NCBI GenBank assembly: GCA_016219105.1
Contig: JACRCI010000001.1
Span: forward strand, 1-42,217
Direction: 5' to 3'
Length of the DNA stretch: 42,217 nucleotides
Source: Deltaproteobacteria bacterium
GTDB lineage: Bacteria; Desulfobacterota; GWC2-55-46; DRQE01
The notes under the pieces were generated by a model that was given only the letters and a program-made list of their open reading frames with translations, had not been told where the DNA came from and did no database searches. A program made the translations under genes and the position numbers. Below, in pieces: positions 27,901 to 36,308 of this stretch; positions within the stretch are counted from its first letter, which is position 1, and the number at the start of each line of letters is the position of its first letter.

Positions 27901-28000
27901 GCACCGGTTTTTAAACCGGCGGTGCCCAGCACCACTTTCCGTTATTGACTCTTCTGGAAAACCGGCGTTCGCGCTGGAAAGTGGCGCGGGGTTCCGGTTT
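27901..28000 (+). promoter_or_regulatory. Structured rpsB leader with overlapping inverted repeats
   Basis: GCACCGGTTT/AAACCGGCGGTGC hairpin (27901-27925); CCACTTTCC (27932-27940)/GGAAAGTGG (27977-27985); second CCGGTTT at 27994-28000. Confidence 0.55.
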
Positions 28001-28047
28001 ACGCGAGGTGCGGAGGAAAAAACCAAAAACAAGGAGGATTTACAGGA

Positions 28048-28947
28048 ATGGGCTATCTCACTATGAAACAACTTCTCGAGACAGGGGTGCATTTCGGTCA
28101 TCAGACCAAGCGGTGGAACCCCAAGATGAAACAGTACATCTTCGGGGCGCGCAACGGCATCTACATCATAGACCTCCAGCAGACGGTCAAGATGTTCAGG
28201 GTCGCGCACGACTTCGTGAAAGGCACCGTGGCGCAGGGCAGGAAGGTCCTTTTCGTAGGCACGAAAAAGCAGGCGCACAACTCCATAGAGCAGGCGGCCA
28301 AAAAGTGCGGCATGGATTACGTGAACCAGAGATGGATAGGCGGGCTCCTTACGAACTTTTCTACCATCAAAAAGAGCATTGACAGGATGAACAGGCTCGA
28401 CGCGTTAAAGGGCGGGCCTTCACCGGACGTCGCGGGCATGACGAAGAAGGAGATGCTTTTGCGCGAAAGGGAGAGGGTAAAGCTGGAAAAGACCCTGGGC
28501 GGAATACGCGCCATGACGGGGCTGCCCGGCGTGATATTCGTTATAGACTCGAAGAAGGAGACCATCGCCATAAAAGAGGCGCGTAGGCTCGGCATACCGG
28601 TTGTCGCGGTCGTTGACACCAATTGCGACCCGGACGAGGTTGATTATATTGTCCCGGGCAACGACGACGCCATAAGGGCCATAGAACTCTTTTCAAACTC
28701 CATGGCCGACGCATGCGGTGAAGGCAGGGCCGCCTATGAGGCGGCGCTCCAGAAATCGGCCCCGGCAAAGACGGAGGCAAACCAACCAGCCGGTCACACC
28801 GGAGTAACGGAGGCGGCCGTTGCCGGGACCCCATCGGCCTCGCCGGCCGGCACCCCGGTCACGCCGGCCGGCACTCCGTCCACGACGGTTGGCGCGGTCC
28901 CCAGTGGTGCGGCCGGGGAAGAAGGGAAAGTAGAGCAGCCCGTATAG
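28048..28947 (+). CDS. rpsB: 30S ribosomal protein S2 with repeat-derived C-terminal extension
   Basis: [41 protein letters not shown]; tail NQPAGHTG...[19 protein letters not shown]. Confidence 0.96.
   Translation: MGYLTMKQLLETGVHFGHQTKRWNPKMKQYIFGARNGIYIIDLQQTVKMFRVAHDFVKGTVAQGRKVLFVGTKKQAHNSIEQAAKKCGMDYVNQRWIGGLLTNFSTIKKSIDRMNRLDALKGGPSPDVAGMTKKEMLLRERERVKLEKTLGGIRAMTGLPGVIFVIDSKKETIAIKEARRLGIPVVAVVDTNCDPDEVDYIVPGNDDAIRAIELFSNSMADACGEGRAAYEAALQKSAPAKTEANQPAGHTGVTEAAVAGTPSASPAGTPVTPAGTPSTTVGAVPSGAAGEEGKVEQPV
28780..28895. repeat. Palindromic repeat array at the 3' end of rpsB
   Basis: ccaaccagccggtcacaccgg ... gccggccggcaccccggtcacgccggccggcactccgtccacgacgg. Confidence 0.75.
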
Positions 28948-28980
28948 GGGTTGTCGCTAAGGAGCGATAAAAGATAAAAA

Positions 28981-29026
28981 CGCCGTCAGGGACGGCTGAT
29001 TGGCCGGCGAGGCCGGCTGGTTGGGA
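28981..29026. repeat. Palindromic repeat, intergenic rpsB-tsf
   Basis: cgccgtcagggacggctgattggccggcgaggccggctggttggg. Confidence 0.8.
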
Positions 29027-29039
29027 GGATAGGTTTCAG

Positions 29040-29651
29040 ATGGACGTATCGGCGGAAAAGGTTAAGGACTTGAGAGAGAAGACCGGGGCCGGAGTAATGG
29101 ACTGTAAAAAGGCCCTTTCGGAGTCCCTCGGGGATTTAGAGAAGGCGGTGGTGTATTTAAGGGAGAAGGGGATTACCTCGGCGCAGAAAAAGGCCGCGAG
29201 GGCCACGTCCGAGGGCGCCATAACCTCCTACATACACGGCGGCGGCAAGGTGGGGGTGCTTCTGGAGCTGAACTGTGAGACCGATTTTGTGGCAAGGAAC
29301 GACGACTTCAAGGCCCTTGCGAGGGACATAGCCATGCACATAGCCGCGATGGCCCCTGTGTTCGTCAAAAGGGAGGACGTGCCTCAGGACGTCATAGAAA
29401 AGGAAAAGGCGGTCTACTCCGCGCAGGCGCGACAGTCCGGCAAGCCGGATGGCGTGGTCGCAAAGATAGTCGAGGGCAAGGTCGGGAGGTTCTTTAAAGA
29501 CGTCTGCCTGCTTGAACAGGATTTTGTCAAGAACCCCGATGTTACGGTCGGGGGTTACATAACCGAGGCTATTTCGAGGATAGGCGAGAATATAAAAGTC
29601 GGACGCTTCGTCCGCTTCAAACTCGGTGAAGGCGCCGCCAGCCGTCCCTGA
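29040..29651 (+). CDS. tsf: Elongation factor Ts (short form)
   Basis: VKDLREKTGAGVMDCKKALSESLGDLEKAVVYLREKG; VLLELNCETDFVARNDDF. Confidence 0.96.
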   Translation: MDVSAEKVKDLREKTGAGVMDCKKALSESLGDLEKAVVYLREKGITSAQKKAARATSEGAITSYIHGGGKVGVLLELNCETDFVARNDDFKALARDIAMHIAAMAPVFVKREDVPQDVIEKEKAVYSAQARQSGKPDGVVAKIVEGKVGRFFKDVCLLEQDFVKNPDVTVGGYITEAISRIGENIKVGRFVRFKLGEGAASRP

Positions 29652-29718
29652 TGGCCCGCGCACATCTCACCGGAGCCCGGCGTGGCCGGCTGGTTGGCCG
29701 GCGGGGCCGGCTGGATAG
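29637..29718. repeat. Palindromic repeats overlapping the tsf stop and in the tsf-pyrH gap
   Basis: gccagccgtccctgatggcc (includes tsf TGA) and ggcgtggccggctggttggccggcggggccggctgg. Confidence 0.75.
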
Positions 29719-29736
29719 GTTGACGGATAACCTCTT

Positions 29737-30456
29737 ATGGATCCCGGATACAAACGAATAATGCTCAAGCTTTCCGGCGAGGTCCTCATGGGGGAACTCC
29801 CCTATGGGATAGACGCCAGGGTCGTCAAGTCCATCGCCATCGAGATAAAGGACATAGCGTCTCTCGGCATACAGGTCGCCGTGGTGATAGGCGGCGGCAA
29901 TATCTTCAGGGGCCTTGAGGCGAGCGCCAGGGGCATGGACAGGGCCACGGCCGATTACATCGGTATGTTAGCGACCGTGATGAACGCCCTCACCGTGCAG
30001 GACGCCCTTGAAAAGGAGGGCGTATACACGAGGGTGGTATCGGCCATAGAGATGAAGGAACTCGCCGAGCCGTATATAAGGAGAAGGGCGGTAAGGCACC
30101 TTGAAAAGGGCAGGGTCGTCATATTCGCCGCCGGTACCGGCAATCCGTATTTCACGACCGATACCGCGGCCTCTTTGAGGGCGATGGAGATACACGCCGA
30201 CGTCATACTCAAGGGTACCAAGGTGGACGGCGTCTACGACCGCGATCCGATGAAAGAGGCCGGGGCGGCGAAATATGACGAGCTCACTTACATAGAGGTG
30301 CTTAAAAAAGGGCTTAAGGTCATGGACACGACCGCGGTTTCGCTCTGCATGGACAATAGCCTGCCAATCATAATATTTAACGTGAAGGAGCGGGGCAACA
30401 TAGCGCGGATATTGAGGGGCGAAAAGGTCGGGACAATCGTGAGGGTGCAGCAATGA
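29737..30456 (+). CDS. pyrH: UMP kinase
   Basis: [92 protein letters not shown]. Confidence 0.97.
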   Translation: MDPGYKRIMLKLSGEVLMGELPYGIDARVVKSIAIEIKDIASLGIQVAVVIGGGNIFRGLEASARGMDRATADYIGMLATVMNALTVQDALEKEGVYTRVVSAIEMKELAEPYIRRRAVRHLEKGRVVIFAAGTGNPYFTTDTAASLRAMEIHADVILKGTKVDGVYDRDPMKEAGAAKYDELTYIEVLKKGLKVMDTTAVSLCMDNSLPIIIFNVKERGNIARILRGEKVGTIVRVQQ

Positions 30457-31013
30457 GCACTAAAGGCGTATTCGACGATGCCAGGAAAAAGATGGATAAG
30501 GCCATAGAGGTCTTCCGCCATGAGCTCGTAAGGCTTAGGACCGGACGGGCCTCGGTGGCGCTACTTGACGGGGTCAAGATGGATTATTACGGGACGTTGA
30601 CCGCGATAAGCCAGGTCTCAACGCTCTCGGTGCCGGAGTCGAGGCTTATCGTCATCCAGCCGTGGGACACCTCGCAGATAACCGCCATAGAAAAGGCCAT
30701 ACAGACCTCCGGCCTCGGGCTTACCCCGACGAACGACGGCAAGGTGGTGCGCATACAGGTGCCGCAGCTCACCGAGGAGAGGCGGAAGGAACTCGTCAAG
30801 CTCGCGAAAAAGTACGCCGAGGAATGCCGGGTCGCCGTGCGCAACTGCCGCAGGGACGCCAACGAGGCGGTTAAAAAGCTCGAAAAAGACAAGGCCATAT
30901 CGCAGGACGAGCTTAAAAAGGCGCAGGCCCACATCCAGGAAATAACCGACCTGGAGATTAAAAACACGGACGCCCTTCTCTCAAAAAAAGAAGGCGAGAT
31001 TATGGAGGTCTGA
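30453..31013 (+). CDS. frr: Ribosome recycling factor
   Basis: [73 protein letters not shown]. Confidence 0.97.
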   Translation: MSTKGVFDDARKKMDKAIEVFRHELVRLRTGRASVALLDGVKMDYYGTLTAISQVSTLSVPESRLIVIQPWDTSQITAIEKAIQTSGLGLTPTNDGKVVRIQVPQLTEERRKELVKLAKKYAEECRVAVRNCRRDANEAVKKLEKDKAISQDELKKAQAHIQEITDLEIKNTDALLSKKEGEIMEV

Positions 31014-31055
31014 CCGGCATGGCGGCCAACCAGCCGTCCCCGACGGCCCGGGGCG
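31014..31055. repeat. Palindromic repeat, intergenic frr-uppS
   Basis: accggcatggcggccaaccagccgtccccgacggcc. Confidence 0.7.
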
Positions 31056-31117
31056 GATAACCCCGCGTCGTGGTCTTTAACCTTGAGATTACGCTATGTT
31101 TGTGTTAGTTTTTTAAC

Positions 31118-31861
31118 ATGGATAAACTTCTCTTCGAAAGACTTCCCCGGCATATCGCTATAATAATGGACGGCAACGGGCGGTGGGCCATGAAAAAACG
31201 CCTTACGCGCATAAAGGGCCACCGTAAGGGTGTAGAAGCGGCCAGGGATGTCGTTACGTTTTCGCGTGAACTTGGCATAGAGTATCTCACCCTTTACACC
31301 TTTTCCAGGGATAACTGGAACCGTCCGGCCTACGAGGTGCGTATGCTCATGGCGTTCCTTGAGAGGCATTTAAGGAGCGAGGCCCCGAGCATGATTGAAA
31401 ACAACATCCGCTTCAGGGCCGTCGGGAACATGAGAGAACTGCCGCCGGGCGTAAGGGGCGCAGTAGAGGAGGTCGAGGAAAAGACCCGGACCAATAGCGG
31501 CATGAACCTTCAACTCGCGATAAGCTACAGCGCGAGGGCCGAGATAGCCGACGCGTGCAGGGCCATCGCGGAGAAGGTTCGCCAGGGGGTCCTGCGCGTT
31601 GACGACATAGACGAAGACACGGTGGGCGGCTCGCTTTACACCGCCGGGATACCGGACCCGGACCTCCTCATAAGGACAAGCGGGGAGAGGAGGCTTTCGA
31701 ATTTTCTCCTCTGGCAGGTAGCCTACACCGAACTTTACATAACGGACGTCCTGTGGCCCGATTTCACGCGGGAAGACCTCCTTATGGCCATAAGGGACTT
31801 CCAGACGCGGGAACGCAGGTTCGGGTTGACCCGCGAGCAGCTCGACGGGGTCATGGGCTGA
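31118..31861 (+). CDS. uppS: Isoprenyl transferase (undecaprenyl diphosphate synthase)
   Basis: RHIAIIMDGNGRWAMKK; GHRKGVEAARDVV; DLLIRTSGERRLSNFLLWQVAYTELY. Confidence 0.95.
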   Translation: MDKLLFERLPRHIAIIMDGNGRWAMKKRLTRIKGHRKGVEAARDVVTFSRELGIEYLTLYTFSRDNWNRPAYEVRMLMAFLERHLRSEAPSMIENNIRFRAVGNMRELPPGVRGAVEEVEEKTRTNSGMNLQLAISYSARAEIADACRAIAEKVRQGVLRVDDIDEDTVGGSLYTAGIPDPDLLIRTSGERRLSNFLLWQVAYTELYITDVLWPDFTREDLLMAIRDFQTRERRFGLTREQLDGVMG

Positions 31862-31904
31862 GCAGAACCCGCCGTGGTTTTTATTTTCTTAAGGGAGGGA
31901 AAAT

Positions 31905-31931
31905 CTGAAGAGGCTCTTCAGCGGTTTTTTT
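31905..31931 (+). terminator. Terminator/attenuator-like hairpin overlapping the cdsA start
   Basis: CTGAAGA-GGC-TCTTCAG (31905-31921) followed by CGG and seven T. Confidence 0.45.
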
Positions 31932-32702
31932 CTAATCCCCCTTGTCATCATCATAGCCCTCTACACATCCAGGTTCTGGTTGGCCTTCACGGTCACGCTG
32001 CTTGTGGTTTTAGCCCTCCGTGAGTTTACCGCTATTACATCGGCAGAAGGGGACGCGGGGTGGGACGCCGTAGCCGTGGCCGTGGGGGCCGGGTTGCCCT
32101 TTGTTTTTTACCTGAACCGGCCGGATCTTATTCTTTCGTATCTCTTTCTGGCGCCGTTTGTTTTTTTTGCGGCGCGGATGTTTTCGGGCGGGGCAATTTC
32201 CGTTTCGGTATCGTGGGTAGCGGCAAGGGTATTGGGGGTTATCTACATAGCCCTTCCGCTTTCGCATTTCATCCTGATAGGGGACGCCGAAAACGGCAGG
32301 CTGTGGATACTCTTTCTTTTCGCGGTGGTATGGTCCAACGATACCATGGCCTACGTCGTTGGCAAGACCCTGGGCAGCCGCGCTCTCGCGCCTTCGATAA
32401 GCCCCGGTAAGACCGTGGAAGGGGCGCTGGGCGGCTGGATAGGCGGGGTGGTAGCGGCGTATCTCTTTAACAGGTTTTCCGGCATAGGGATGGCCGGCGG
32501 CGGGGTCATTTTCATCGCTGTCACGCTCGGCGCGGTTTCGCTCCTCGGAGACCTTTTCGAATCCATGCTGAAAAGGGGCGCCGGGGTCAAGGATTCCGGC
32601 AATCTGATACCGGGGCACGGGGGAGTGCTCGACAGGATTGACGGCGTTATATTTTCCGTGCCGGTACTCTATTATTACATTTTATGGCGGGGCATGGTTT
32701 GA
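31905..32702 (+). CDS. cdsA: Phosphatidate cytidylyltransferase, apparent CTG start
   Basis: From CTG at 31905: (M)KRLFSGFFLIPLVIIIALYTSRFWLAFTV...; in-frame stop TAA at 31890; SD-like aagggagg just upstream; C-terminus LGDLFESMLKRGAGVKDSGNLIPGHGGVLDRIDG. Confidence 0.85.
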   Translation: MKRLFSGFFLIPLVIIIALYTSRFWLAFTVTLLVVLALREFTAITSAEGDAGWDAVAVAVGAGLPFVFYLNRPDLILSYLFLAPFVFFAARMFSGGAISVSVSWVAARVLGVIYIALPLSHFILIGDAENGRLWILFLFAVVWSNDTMAYVVGKTLGSRALAPSISPGKTVEGALGGWIGGVVAAYLFNRFSGIGMAGGGVIFIAVTLGAVSLLGDLFESMLKRGAGVKDSGNLIPGHGGVLDRIDGVIFSVPVLYYYILWRGMV

Positions 32703-33889
32703 AGGCCGGGGAGAAGAAGGCCGTGGCAATCGTAGGTTCGACCGGCTCCATCGGCCGCTCCACGCTCGATGTCATCCGCGCAAACCCCGCGAGGTTCAGG
32801 GTCGTGGCCCTTGCCGCGGGCAGGAATACCGGGCTTTTAAAAAGGCAGATACGCGAGTTCTCTCCGGCCTTTGTGTCGGTCCTTACCGAGGACGCGGCGA
32901 AGGACGTTGCGAGACATTTCCCGTATCTGAGGCGCGCCGTCGGTTTCGGCACGCTCGGCGCCTCAAGGGCCGCGGCGCACGGGGAGGCGGACATAACGGT
33001 ATCGGCGATAGTGGGCGCGGCGGGTTTCCTGCCGACTCTCGCCGCGATAAAGGCGGGCCATGACGTCGCGCTCGCCAACAAAGAGACCCTTGTCATGGGC
33101 GGAGCCCTGGTAATGGGGGAGGCCAGGAAAATGGGCGTCCGTATGCTTCCGGTGGACAGCGAGCACTCCGCGGTTTTTCAGGCCCTTCAGGGGCACAGGC
33201 TCCGGGACGTAAAAAGAATAATACTTACGGCCTCCGGCGGCCCTTTTCTCAGGACGGCGCTTAAGGGGATAAGGAAAGCGACCCCGGCCGAGGCGCTCGC
33301 GCACCCGACGTGGTCCATGGGCAGGAGGATCACCGTTGATTCGGCCACCTTGATGAACAAGGCCTTCGAGGTGATAGAGGCCCGCTGGCTCTTCGGCGTT
33401 ACGCCGGATAAGATCGCCGTGTGCGTGCACCCGCAGAGCGTTGTCCATTCGATGGTCGAATACATAGACGGCTCGATAGTGGCGCAGATGGGCTCATCCG
33501 ACATGAAGGGGCCGATCGCCTACGCGCTGGCGTATCCGGAAAGGATTAATGCCCCGGTAAAGCCGTTTGACATTACGGGGAAAACCCTTACGTTTCTCAA
33601 GCCCGATCCGAGGAGGTTCCCGTGCCTCGGCCTCGCCTACAGCGCCATGGAACTGGGCGAGACGGCCGCAAGCGTCCTTAACGCCGCGGACGAGGTCTGC
33701 GTGGAGGAGTTTCTTAAAGGAACGATAGGGTTTACGGACATATACGGGACGGTTGCGTCGGTGCTCGAGGGGCACAGGCCGTGGAAGGTGAAAACGGTTG
33801 ACGACATATTGGAGGCCGACCGGTGGGCGAGGGAGGCCGCGAGGAATTTCATAATGAAAGGGAAGTGTCGCGGGGGCAGGAGCATATGA
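32684..33889 (+). CDS. dxr: 1-deoxy-D-xylulose 5-phosphate reductoisomerase
   Basis: VAIVGSTGSIGRSTLDVI; LANKETLVMGG; PVDSEHSAVFQAL; HPTWSMGRRITVDSATLMNKAFEVIEA. Confidence 0.96.
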   Translation: MAGHGLKAGEKKAVAIVGSTGSIGRSTLDVIRANPARFRVVALAAGRNTGLLKRQIREFSPAFVSVLTEDAAKDVARHFPYLRRAVGFGTLGASRAAAHGEADITVSAIVGAAGFLPTLAAIKAGHDVALANKETLVMGGALVMGEARKMGVRMLPVDSEHSAVFQALQGHRLRDVKRIILTASGGPFLRTALKGIRKATPAEALAHPTWSMGRRITVDSATLMNKAFEVIEARWLFGVTPDKIAVCVHPQSVVHSMVEYIDGSIVAQMGSSDMKGPIAYALAYPERINAPVKPFDITGKTLTFLKPDPRRFPCLGLAYSAMELGETAASVLNAADEVCVEEFLKGTIGFTDIYGTVASVLEGHRPWKVKTVDDILEADRWAREAARNFIMKGKCRGGRSI

Positions 33890-35187
33890 CGACTCTGGTA
33901 TCGTTTCTTATAGTCCTCGGCATAATGATATTGATACACGAGTTCGGGCATTTCGCGGTGGCGAAGTTGTCCGGGGTCGGGGTGGAGAGGTTTTCACTCG
34001 GCTTCGGGCCGAGGCTCCTCAAGGTGAAAAAGGGGGAGACCGAGTACTGTCTTTCGGCCATACCGTTCGGAGGGTACGTGAAGATGGTGGGGGAGAGTTC
34101 CGGGGAAGAGGTGAAGGATGAGGATAGATCGCGGTCGTTCAGCGCGAAGCCTATCCTCGCGCGCGTGCTTATAGTCGCGGCCGGCTCCATAATGAACCTC
34201 GTCCTTGCCCTTATACTCTTCCCCCTTATTTTTATGATGGGGATAGAGGTGCCGGCATACCTCTCTTACCGGCCGGAGGTGGGTCACGTGGCTTCCCTCG
34301 GCGCCGCGGAAAAAGCCGGGTTGAAAAAAGGCGACGTAATCGAAGAGGTTGATGGAAAGGCCGTAAAGACGTGGGAAGGGCTTTACAAGATAGTGGCAAT
34401 GAGCCCGGCGAAGCCCCTGAGCTTTAAATTCCGGAGGGATGGGACCCTCTTTGTCCGCACCATGGTGCCGGAGTCATCCGGCGACATGGGCATGGGGATA
34501 GGGGGTTTTTATCCACCAATGCCGGCCCGCATCGGGGCCGTGTCAAAGGGCTATCCCGCGGAAAAGTCCGGCATCAAGCCGGACGACCTGATTAAGGCCG
34601 TGGACGGCGAGCCCGTAACGCACTGGGCCGAGATGCAGGAGAGGGTCAGAAGGGACGGGAAGGAAAAGACGTTTCTCATCGAGAGGGAGGGCGCGGATTT
34701 CGAGGTGAGGATGACCCCGACCTACAACGCTGAGGCGAAGCTATACCTCATCGGGGTAATGCAGAGAGAGGAAACCGTCCGGAGGAGTTACGGGTTTTTT
34801 GAATCCATAAAGCTCGGAATGGGAAAGGCCGTTGAGCTCACCGTGTTCCTTTTTGCGATAATAAAGGGGCTGATAGTCGGCGCGTATTCCATCAAAAGCC
34901 TCGGCGGCCCCATTATGATAGCGCAGGTCGCCGGCAGGGCCGCCGAGAGCGGCGTCGTTGACATACTTTCGATACTCGCGTTCCTGAGCCTTCAGCTCGG
35001 CATAATAAACCTGCTCCCGATACCGGTGCTCGACGGCGGGCATCTCTTTTTCTTCGTTATAGAGTGGGTGAGGGGCAGACCCCTGAGCGAGAGGATAATC
35101 GGCATAGCCCAACAGGTGGGAATGGCGCTCCTTATCACGCTCATGGTGGTGGTGACATGGAACGATATAATGCGGTTTTTCGACTGA
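33886..35187 (+). CDS. rseP: RIP metalloprotease RseP (site-2 protease with two PDZ domains)
   Basis: ILIHEFGHFAVAKLSGVGVERFSLGFGPRL; two PDZ-like regions; INLLPIPVLDGGHLFFFVIE. Confidence 0.95.
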   Translation: MTTLVSFLIVLGIMILIHEFGHFAVAKLSGVGVERFSLGFGPRLLKVKKGETEYCLSAIPFGGYVKMVGESSGEEVKDEDRSRSFSAKPILARVLIVAAGSIMNLVLALILFPLIFMMGIEVPAYLSYRPEVGHVASLGAAEKAGLKKGDVIEEVDGKAVKTWEGLYKIVAMSPAKPLSFKFRRDGTLFVRTMVPESSGDMGMGIGGFYPPMPARIGAVSKGYPAEKSGIKPDDLIKAVDGEPVTHWAEMQERVRRDGKEKTFLIEREGADFEVRMTPTYNAEAKLYLIGVMQREETVRRSYGFFESIKLGMGKAVELTVFLFAIIKGLIVGAYSIKSLGGPIMIAQVAGRAAESGVVDILSILAFLSLQLGIINLLPIPVLDGGHLFFFVIEWVRGRPLSERIIGIAQQVGMALLITLMVVVTWNDIMRFFD

Positions 35188-35205
35188 GCGGGGGAAAAGG
35201 AAGAA

Positions 35206-35931
35206 GTGCGCATACTTTCGTTTGACACATCATCCCGGTCCGGGGGCATCGCCCTTATCGAGGATGGAAGGCTTACGGCCGAGTGCGTGGTGGCCGACGT
35301 GGGCGCGCCCTCGGCATGGCTCCTTAACGGCGTGGATGGTTTTTTAAAGGGGCTTGGAAGGACGCTCGAAGAAATAGACGCGTTAGCCGTCGGGGTAGGG
35401 CCGGGTTCTTTCACCGGCCTTCGGATCGGCGTAAGCGCGGCGAAGGGGCTTGGCTGGGCTCTTGAAAAGCCGGTTATAGGGGTGTCCACGCTCGAGGCGC
35501 TCGCGATGAACGCGCCTTACGGCAACTTAAGGGTCTGTCCGGTACTCGATGCCCGGAAAAAGGAGGTTTACGCGGCTGTCTTTACGTCATCCGGCCGAGG
35601 GGTTGAGAGGATTGCCGGGGATTGCGTCGTTAGCTTGCAGGGGCTTTTTGAACTGATAGATAAAACCGGCTCAGGGCCGGTGGTATTTCTGGGCAACGCC
35701 CTCGGGGTTTATGCGGAACTGATAGAAAAGAACGTGAATCCCGCGATTATCGCGTCCGAACCGCTATGGCATCCGAGGGCCTCGAATATCGGGGTGATTG
35801 CCTTCAGAGACCGCGGCGCCGCCGCCCGGCCCGAGGATATAACCCCGGTTTATCTCAGGAAATCAGAGGCCGAGCTTAAAATCCAGGAGGGGGGAAGGAA
35901 AGCTGCGCTGTTGACATTGTTTAAGCCATAG
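35206..35931 (+). CDS. tsaB: tRNA threonylcarbamoyladenosine biosynthesis protein TsaB
   Basis: ILSFDTSSRSGGIALIEDG; AVGVGPGSFTGLRIGVSAAKGL. Confidence 0.93.
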   Translation: MRILSFDTSSRSGGIALIEDGRLTAECVVADVGAPSAWLLNGVDGFLKGLGRTLEEIDALAVGVGPGSFTGLRIGVSAAKGLGWALEKPVIGVSTLEALAMNAPYGNLRVCPVLDARKKEVYAAVFTSSGRGVERIAGDCVVSLQGLFELIDKTGSGPVVFLGNALGVYAELIEKNVNPAIIASEPLWHPRASNIGVIAFRDRGAAARPEDITPVYLRKSEAELKIQEGGRKAALLTLFKP

Positions 35932-36002
35932 GTTAATATTTTCTTTTATATGTAAGGCCGCGGATTTTTTCTGAAAAAGTCAAAAAAAGGAGGCCCGCCC
36001 CC

Positions 36003-36260
36003 ATGGGTAAGATTAATAAGGTTAATAAGACCGGTAAAGGCGATAACGGCAACAAGGGGAAGGTGGAAAAACTCCTCAAGGAGAGCGGAGAGTTCAGGGA
36101 GGTTTATAACGAGCACCGCGAGTACCGCAAAAAAGTGGACAAGCTGGATAAAAAGGCGGTTCTGACGAATGACGAAGAGGTTGAGAAAAAAAAGCTGAAG
36201 AAGCTTAAGCTCGTGTTGAAGGACAGGATGGAAAGGATGCTCGCCGAGACCTGCGATTGA
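36003..36260 (+). CDS. DUF465-like small protein
   Basis: FREVYNEHREYRKKVDKLDKKAVLTNDEEVEKKKLKKLKLVLKDRMERML; low-complexity Lys/Asn/Gly-rich N-terminus. Confidence 0.7.
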   Translation: MGKINKVNKTGKGDNGNKGKVEKLLKESGEFREVYNEHREYRKKVDKLDKKAVLTNDEEVEKKKLKKLKLVLKDRMERMLAETCD

Positions 36261-36261
36261 G

Positions 36262-36283
36262 GCCCGGCGCGGCCGGCCGCTTT
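36262..36283. repeat. GGCGCGGCCGGC-type palindromic copy, intergenic
   Basis: cccggcgcggccggccgc. Confidence 0.5.
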
Positions 36284-36308
36284 AGCGCGATTGGTTACGC
36301 CCCATGCT

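Noticed and set aside
23281-31055. CRISPR array interpretation of the repeated GC-rich units
   Set aside because: Units are about 15-21 bp, contiguous or widely dispersed, lie inside conserved genes, lack unique ~30-bp spacers and cas genes.
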